NCBI GenBank assembly: GCA_964354365.1
Contig: CAYGZM010000161.1
Coordinates: 1-8,339 of the forward strand
Origin: CAYGZM01 sp964354365
Lineage (GTDB): Bacteria > Planctomycetota > Phycisphaerae > Sedimentisphaerales > Anaerobacaceae
Length of the DNA: 8,339 nucleotides
Reading direction: 5' to 3'
The notes under the pieces were generated by a model that had not been told where the DNA came from, did no database searches, and saw only the letters and a list, made by a program, of their open reading frames with translations. The position numbers and the translations under genes are program-made. This document shows positions 5,071 through 8,339 of this stretch, piece by piece (positions within the stretch are counted from its first letter, which is position 1; the number at the start of each line of letters is the position of its first letter).

Positions 5071-5946
5071 TTACCCCCGCTTGGCTATCAACTCGGCGAC
5101 GGCGCGGATGTGCTCCGGGGTTGTTCCACAGCAGCCGCCGACGATGGATGCGCCGGCCTGCAGGCATTTTTCAATTCCTTTTGCGAATTCAGCGGGGGAC
5201 ATATCGAAAACCGTTGTATTTTCAACCAGCCGGGGCCTGCCAGCGTTGGGCTGGGCGAGGATGGGCATCGACACGGCCTGATGCAGAATTGAGACAACCG
5301 CTGCCATTTGAAAAGGGTCGAGGTCGCCGCAATTGGCGCCGACGGCATTCGCCCCGGCGTCAGCGAGGCTGCGGGCGCAGTCTTGAGCGGAGTTGCCCAT
5401 TACCGTCCGTCCGCCGTTCTTCTCGGCGGCGAACGCCATCGACGCAATAACCGGCAGCGAGAAGTTTTGCTTGCAGGCACGGACGGCGCACAGCGCCTCG
5501 CGCAGGTCGATCATAGTCTCGATTATGAAACCATCGACACCGGATTCCGCCAAAACACCTGCCTGTTCCGTGAAGGCATCGTAGAACTGCGATTCAGCGT
5601 ATGTACCATAAGGTTCGAGGAGCTGGCCGGTCGAGCTAATGTCCCCGAGGACGTATTGGCCCTTGTCGGCGGCCTGCCTGGCCAGTTCGGCGCCCGCGCG
5701 GTTGACCTTGCGGACGGAGACGCCGACGTTGTGCGTCTCGATATAGATGCGGTTCATAGTCAGGGTATTGGTGGTCAGGGCGTGGCACCCGGACTGTGCA
5801 TACTCTCGATGGATCTGTAGAACGACCTGGGGATTATCGAGGTTGTTGCCGCCGCGGGACATAAGGCCGAGCTTGTCCAACTGAGTGCCCATAGCACCGT
5901 CGAGGAGGATTACCTTCTGTTTGCTCAGGAACCTGGAGAAATCCAT
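5071..5946 (-). CDS. Stand-alone homocysteine S-methyltransferase domain protein
   Basis: This cytoplasmic enzyme is expected to transfer a methyl group to L-homocysteine, giving methionine. From the ATG at 5946 it has 291 residues, one complete homocysteine-binding TIM barrel like the N-terminal module of MetH and like BHMT/MmuM. Visible motifs are LDGAMGTQL (near 15-23), ETMID (143-147), GANCGD (203-208) and GGCCGTTPEHI (270-280). The zinc-binding, thiol-activating cysteines are C206, C272 and C273; all three are present. PNAGRP near 233-238 matches the conserved PNAG loop. No pterin- or cobalamin-binding module follows, so the methyl donor (betaine, S-methylmethionine, SAM or a separate corrinoid partner) is unknown. 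An in-frame TTG at 6000 overlaps the helicase stop codon and would add 18 residues that look non-homologous; it could be used through translational coupling. Confidence 0.93.
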   Translation of the reverse strand: MDFSRFLSKQKVILLDGAMGTQLDKLGLMSRGGNNLDNPQVVLQIHREYAQSGCHALTTNTLTMNRIYIETHNVGVSVRKVNRAGAELARQAADKGQYVLGDISSTGQLLEPYGTYAESQFYDAFTEQAGVLAESGVDGFIIETMIDLREALCAVRACKQNFSLPVIASMAFAAEKNGGRTVMGNSAQDCARSLADAGANAVGANCGDLDPFQMAAVVSILHQAVSMPILAQPNAGRPRLVENTTVFDMSPAEFAKGIEKCLQAGASIVGGCCGTTPEHIRAVAELIAKRG

Positions 5947-5996
5947 TTTTGCGTTCTCAAATGTGCCCGTCCCAGGGCCGGACGTAGTACGCTCAT

Positions 5997-7268
5997 TCAA
6001 TTTGCCCGACGCATAGAGCCTTTGCGGCGTGGTCGTTTGCTGAAAGGACGCCGCCCTTTACCGGCGGGCCACTTATTGCCTGCGTGGCGTGGTGATTCGG
6101 GTCTGTCAGCGGGTCGGGGCGGCGGAGAATCGGGCCCGGTGTAGGTGAAGCCTTTGCGTATTTCCGGCGTAAAATCACGTCCTATGAATTCCTCAATTTG
6201 GCGAAGGTACTTCTGCTCGGCGCCGGAGACAAGGGTTATCGCGTCACCTGTGGCCTCGGCTCGCCCGGTACGGCCAATGCGATGAATGTAGTCTTCCGGA
6301 TAGGCAGGCACGTCGAAGTTGATGACGTGCGAGATTCCCTCGACATCGATTCCTCTCGCGGCGATATCGGTTGCCACCATGACGCGGTATTTACCTTCTT
6401 TGAAGCCTTCGAGCGCGCGCAGTCGCTGTCCTTGGGTGCGGCCGGAGTGTATTGCCACTGATACAACCCCTGCCCGCTCAAGCCAGCGACTAATTTTGTC
6501 GGCCCCGTGCTTGGTGCGGGAGAAGACCAGCACGCTGTACATCTGCGCGTCCCGGAGCATGTGGAGCAGAAGGTCTATTTTTTGCTCCTTCCGGACAGGA
6601 TAGATATGTTGCGTAATCGTCTCGATTGGATTGCGCTCTCGGCCAATCTGAATCATTTTGGGGGACTTGAGCATGTCGGCGGCGAGGACTTTTACTTCCT
6701 GCGATATTGTGGCGGAGAAGAGCATGGTCTGTCGTTTTGTGGGCAGAGCTCGGACGATTTTTCGCACGTCGTCGATGAATCCCATATCCAACATTCGGTC
6801 AGCTTCATCGAGCACGAGGACTTCGATATGAGTGAGGTCTATGGTGCGTCGCTGCATGTGGTCCATAAGTCGTCCGGGCGTTGCAACAACGATGTCAACG
6901 CCGCGATGCAGCGCATTTAGCTGAGTCTTGATATTTACGCCGCCATAGACGGCCAGGGTGTGCAGATTCACGAATCGTCCGTAGCCGAGTATGGATTGTT
7001 CGATTTGCAGCGCCAGCTCCCGCGTGGGGGTAATGATAAGCGATCTAACGAGTCTCTTCTTTGGCGCGTGCTCGTGGCTGAGGCGGTCGAGGATCGGGAG
7101 CACAAACGCAGCCGTCTTGCCTGTGCCGGTCTGGGCGCAGCCAATCACGTCTCTGCCTTCAAGCGCAGCGGGGATCGCCTGGGACTGAATTTCCGTAGGG
7201 GCGGTATAGCCGGTGGCAAGGATGCCCCGCACGAGGGGGTCGGAAAGACCGAAAATCTTAAATGGCAT
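5997..7268 (-). CDS. rhlE: DEAD-box ATP-dependent RNA helicase, RhlE-like
   Basis: This cytoplasmic RNA-dependent ATPase unwinds short RNA duplexes in ribosome assembly, RNA decay or cold adaptation. All family motifs are intact in the 423 residues: the Q motif with F6 and GYTAPTEIQSQ (20-30), motif I AQTGTGKT (45-52), Ia PTRELA (81-86), Ib TPGR (130-133), II DEAD (154-157), III SAT (185-187), IV VFSRTK (248-253), V ATDIAARGID (299-308) and VI HRIGRTGRA (329-337). The sequence around ITQHIYPVRKEQK and the IHSGRTQGQR loop is RhlE-like. The C-terminal extension (about 378-423) is rich in Pro, Arg and Lys and probably binds RNA non-specifically. A modest ribosome site (AGGA, 7 nt upstream) precedes the ATG, and a promoter-like sequence lies about 80 nt upstream. 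It appears to be the first gene of a helicase/methyltransferase/ASCH unit. Confidence 0.97.
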   Translation of the reverse strand: MPFKIFGLSDPLVRGILATGYTAPTEIQSQAIPAALEGRDVIGCAQTGTGKTAAFVLPILDRLSHEHAPKKRLVRSLIITPTRELALQIEQSILGYGRFVNLHTLAVYGGVNIKTQLNALHRGVDIVVATPGRLMDHMQRRTIDLTHIEVLVLDEADRMLDMGFIDDVRKIVRALPTKRQTMLFSATISQEVKVLAADMLKSPKMIQIGRERNPIETITQHIYPVRKEQKIDLLLHMLRDAQMYSVLVFSRTKHGADKISRWLERAGVVSVAIHSGRTQGQRLRALEGFKEGKYRVMVATDIAARGIDVEGISHVINFDVPAYPEDYIHRIGRTGRAEATGDAITLVSGAEQKYLRQIEEFIGRDFTPEIRKGFTYTGPDSPPPRPADRPESPRHAGNKWPAGKGRRPFSKRPRRKGSMRRAN

Positions 7269-7348
7269 CAGATAATCCTAAAAAAAGTTAGAGTGAAGCT
7301 GGTTAAACCGACATTCCCATTAGACTGCTTTGGAATGCTTCAGGGCTC

Positions 7349-7377
7349 TTAATACCAGAATTTCATTTTGACTTCAA
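7349..7377 (-). promoter_or_regulatory. Candidate sigma-70 promoter of the DEAD-box helicase unit
   Basis: On the minus strand, TTGAAG (7377-7372) and TATTAA (7354-7349) are spaced by 17 bp, each matching four of six consensus bases. The predicted transcript would start near 7342 and carry a leader of about 74 nt. That leader contains an inverted repeat (CATTCC/GGAATG at 7312-7317 and 7332-7337, 14-nt loop) and a run of seven T just before the ribosome site. Confidence 0.45.
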
Positions 7378-7393
7378 CAATTTTGCTGGCAGG

Positions 7394-7996
7394 CTAATCC
7401 GTTTTGAGGCCGAGGCGGGCTAATTCGTTTCTTAGCTGGCTGATGCTCTCGAAGAGGATCGTGTGGAGTCCAACCTGTTCCGCGCCGGCAATGTACGCAG
7501 GTTTGTCATCTATAAAGACGCTTAGGTCGGGCGGCGAGCCAAGTCTTTCGACTGTGATTTCGTATATTCTTCTTTCGGGCTTGCTGGCGCCCTCGTTACA
7601 GGAGAATACGAGAACATCGAACATATCGTATCTCCGCTGATGAAAATACTCGACGCAGGGCATTTCGGTGTTGGATAGGAGGGCGGTTTTGCAGCCCTGT
7701 TGGTGCAGGCGGCAGGCCAACGAGAACACATCTTGCCTCGGCGCATAGGCTGCCTTGAATCCGTCGGCCCAAAGCGAGCGGCGGGTCGGCACGGGCACCT
7801 TCAATATGCCGCAGACCTTTTCCCAGAATACCTGCTCGGTGAAGAAACCGCGTTCGTAATCGAGTATGAAGAGCATCGTTGCTTCGGAGAAGTCGGCTTG
7901 AGGAACGGCGAGCGCTTTGGCGCAGTATGCCGTGTGTCCTGGCATAGGGTCTTCTATCAGTACGCCGCCCCAGTCGAATATGACCGATTCAATCAT
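7394..7996 (-). CDS. HAD-superfamily hydrolase, YihX-like phosphatase
   Basis: This is a 200-residue haloacid dehalogenase-type phosphatase, normal length for subclass IA enzymes with a helical cap (about 16-85). Motif I is FDWGGVL (7-13) with the nucleophile D8; the usual second aspartate is replaced by G10, as in YihX-type members. Motif II is LLSNTE with S108, motif III is SKPERRIY with K139, and motif IV is VFIDDKPAYIAGA with D163 and D164. YihX from E. coli removes phosphate from alpha-D-glucose 1-phosphate, so a small phosphorylated metabolite is the likely substrate here, though this is not shown. The ATG at 7996 has no good Shine-Dalgarno site; the sequence just upstream is a heptamer repeat array. 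It is followed by 125 bp without a clear terminator before the helicase gene. Confidence 0.92.
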   Translation of the reverse strand: MIESVIFDWGGVLIEDPMPGHTAYCAKALAVPQADFSEATMLFILDYERGFFTEQVFWEKVCGILKVPVPTRRSLWADGFKAAYAPRQDVFSLACRLHQQGCKTALLSNTEMPCVEYFHQRRYDMFDVLVFSCNEGASKPERRIYEITVERLGSPPDLSVFIDDKPAYIAGAEQVGLHTILFESISQLRNELARLGLKTD

Positions 7997-7998
7997 GA

Positions 7999-8036
7999 TA
8001 GTTCATTGTTCGTCGTTGGTAGTTCGTAGTTCATAG
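7999..8036. repeat. Tandem heptamer array (TAGTTCR units)
   Basis: On the plus strand, consecutive 7-bp units read TAGTTCA, TTGTTCG, TCGTTGG, TAGTTCG, TAGTTCA and a partial TAG. Five units keep perfect 7-bp spacing, with divergence in the middle copies. The array ends 2 bp before the HAD start codon, so it would form much of that gene's leader. It resembles in kind the short heptanucleotide tandem repeats known from cyanobacteria and could be a family of interspersed simple repeats in this genome. Confidence 0.7.
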
Positions 8037-8096
8037 TGCCTTTCAAAGACGATACATAGGGATGCCCCTCATATCAAGCCTTATCGGCATTGCCCT

Positions 8097-8125
8097 TTGA
8101 CGAATGAGCGAGGGGACTCTATAAT
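8097..8125 (+). promoter_or_regulatory. Near-consensus sigma-70 promoter of the gene at 8153
   Basis: TTGACG (8097-8102) and a perfect TATAAT (8120-8125) are separated by exactly 17 bp, giving 11 of 12 consensus bases. Transcription should start near 8132, leaving a leader of about 21 nt with a GAAGGG ribosome-binding sequence before the ATG. This is the strongest housekeeping promoter seen in the window. Confidence 0.85.
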
Positions 8126-8152
8126 CGGGCGGTTTTTGTGAAGGGTAAGCCG

Positions 8153-8339
8153 ATGGAACCAATTCTAATTGCGATGGGCGTCGTTTTGACTTTGGCGGTA
8201 TTAGGGCTGTTAGTCTGGCTGATTAGCTCGACCTTTGCCGCGAGGAAGGAGATAGCAGGCCAGGCAAGCGGTATCGGGCTGCTGCAGCAGCAGCTTGAGG
8301 CGCTAAAGGCCGCCCAGGACAAGACTTCGGATAATCTGC
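8153..8339 (+). CDS. N-terminus of a membrane-anchored coiled-coil protein, possibly RmuC (cut by window edge)
   Basis: Only 62 residues are visible. A strongly hydrophobic segment (about 4-26) is followed by a Gln/Leu/Ala/Lys-rich stretch (about 32-62) with the heptad character of a coiled coil (LLQQQLEALKAAQD). One N-terminal membrane helix followed by a long coiled coil is the layout of RmuC-family proteins, which carry a PD-(D/E)XK nuclease-like domain further on and limit inversions between short repeats. The catalytic part lies outside the window, so the family name is a guess; other anchored coiled-coil proteins fit equally well. The ATG is supported by the promoter at 8097-8125 and by GAAGGG about 8 nt upstream. 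It is the only plus-strand gene here, divergent from the HAD gene. Confidence 0.6.
   Translation, partial: MEPILIAMGVVLTLAVLGLLVWLISSTFAARKEIAGQASGIGLLQQQLEALKAAQDKTSDNL

Overview
The window reads as chromosomal DNA of a GC-rich, Gram-negative-type bacterium. The best guess is a member of the Planctomycetota, perhaps a Phycisphaerae or Sedimentisphaerales relative. This rests on the mix of genes, the secreted low-complexity proteins rich in 'DPN' and Gly/Pro/Arg, and the weak or variable Shine-Dalgarno sites. It is an inference, because no rRNA or marker gene is present. Nine of the ten genes lie on the minus strand. Only the last one, cut by the right edge, is on the plus strand. No tRNA, rRNA, CRISPR array, insertion sequence or phage gene was seen.

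Reading the minus strand from right to left: a YihX-type HAD phosphatase (7394-7996) comes first. Next is a probable three-gene unit with its own promoter: an RhlE-like DEAD-box RNA helicase (5997-7268), a stand-alone homocysteine S-methyltransferase (5071-5946) and a small ASCH/PUA-like protein (4604-5041). A gap of about 260 bp containing imperfect hairpins leads to a secreted 376-residue protein (3212-4342) built mainly of degenerate octapeptide repeats of the type GQ-x-(F/M)-G-P-G-R, which ends in a rho-independent terminator.

After that terminator comes a tightly packed set of four genes: an ECF-type sigma factor (2348-3049), an 88-residue single-pass membrane protein (2085-2351), a membrane-anchored protein with a Spy/CpxP-like helical domain and a long Pro/Gly/Arg/Asp-rich tail (1249-2088), and an APC-superfamily amino acid permease (1-1208, cut by the left edge). 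The first three overlap by ATGA junctions. In order and topology they resemble sigma/anti-sigma/extracytoplasmic-sensor modules such as CnrH-CnrY-CnrX, so the likely logic is that an envelope signal releases the sigma factor. The permease 40 bp downstream could be co-transcribed output. The octapeptide-repeat protein just upstream is a possible, unproven target.

On the plus strand, a near-consensus sigma-70 promoter (TTGACG, 17 bp, TATAAT) drives a gene starting at 8153. Its N-terminus, one membrane helix followed by a likely coiled coil, suits an RmuC-like protein. Between this promoter and the HAD gene lies a short tandem array of a 7-bp unit (TAGTTCR) that almost touches the HAD start codon.

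The most interesting parts are the sigma/small membrane protein/Spy-like module, the octapeptide-repeat exported protein beside it, and the heptamer array.
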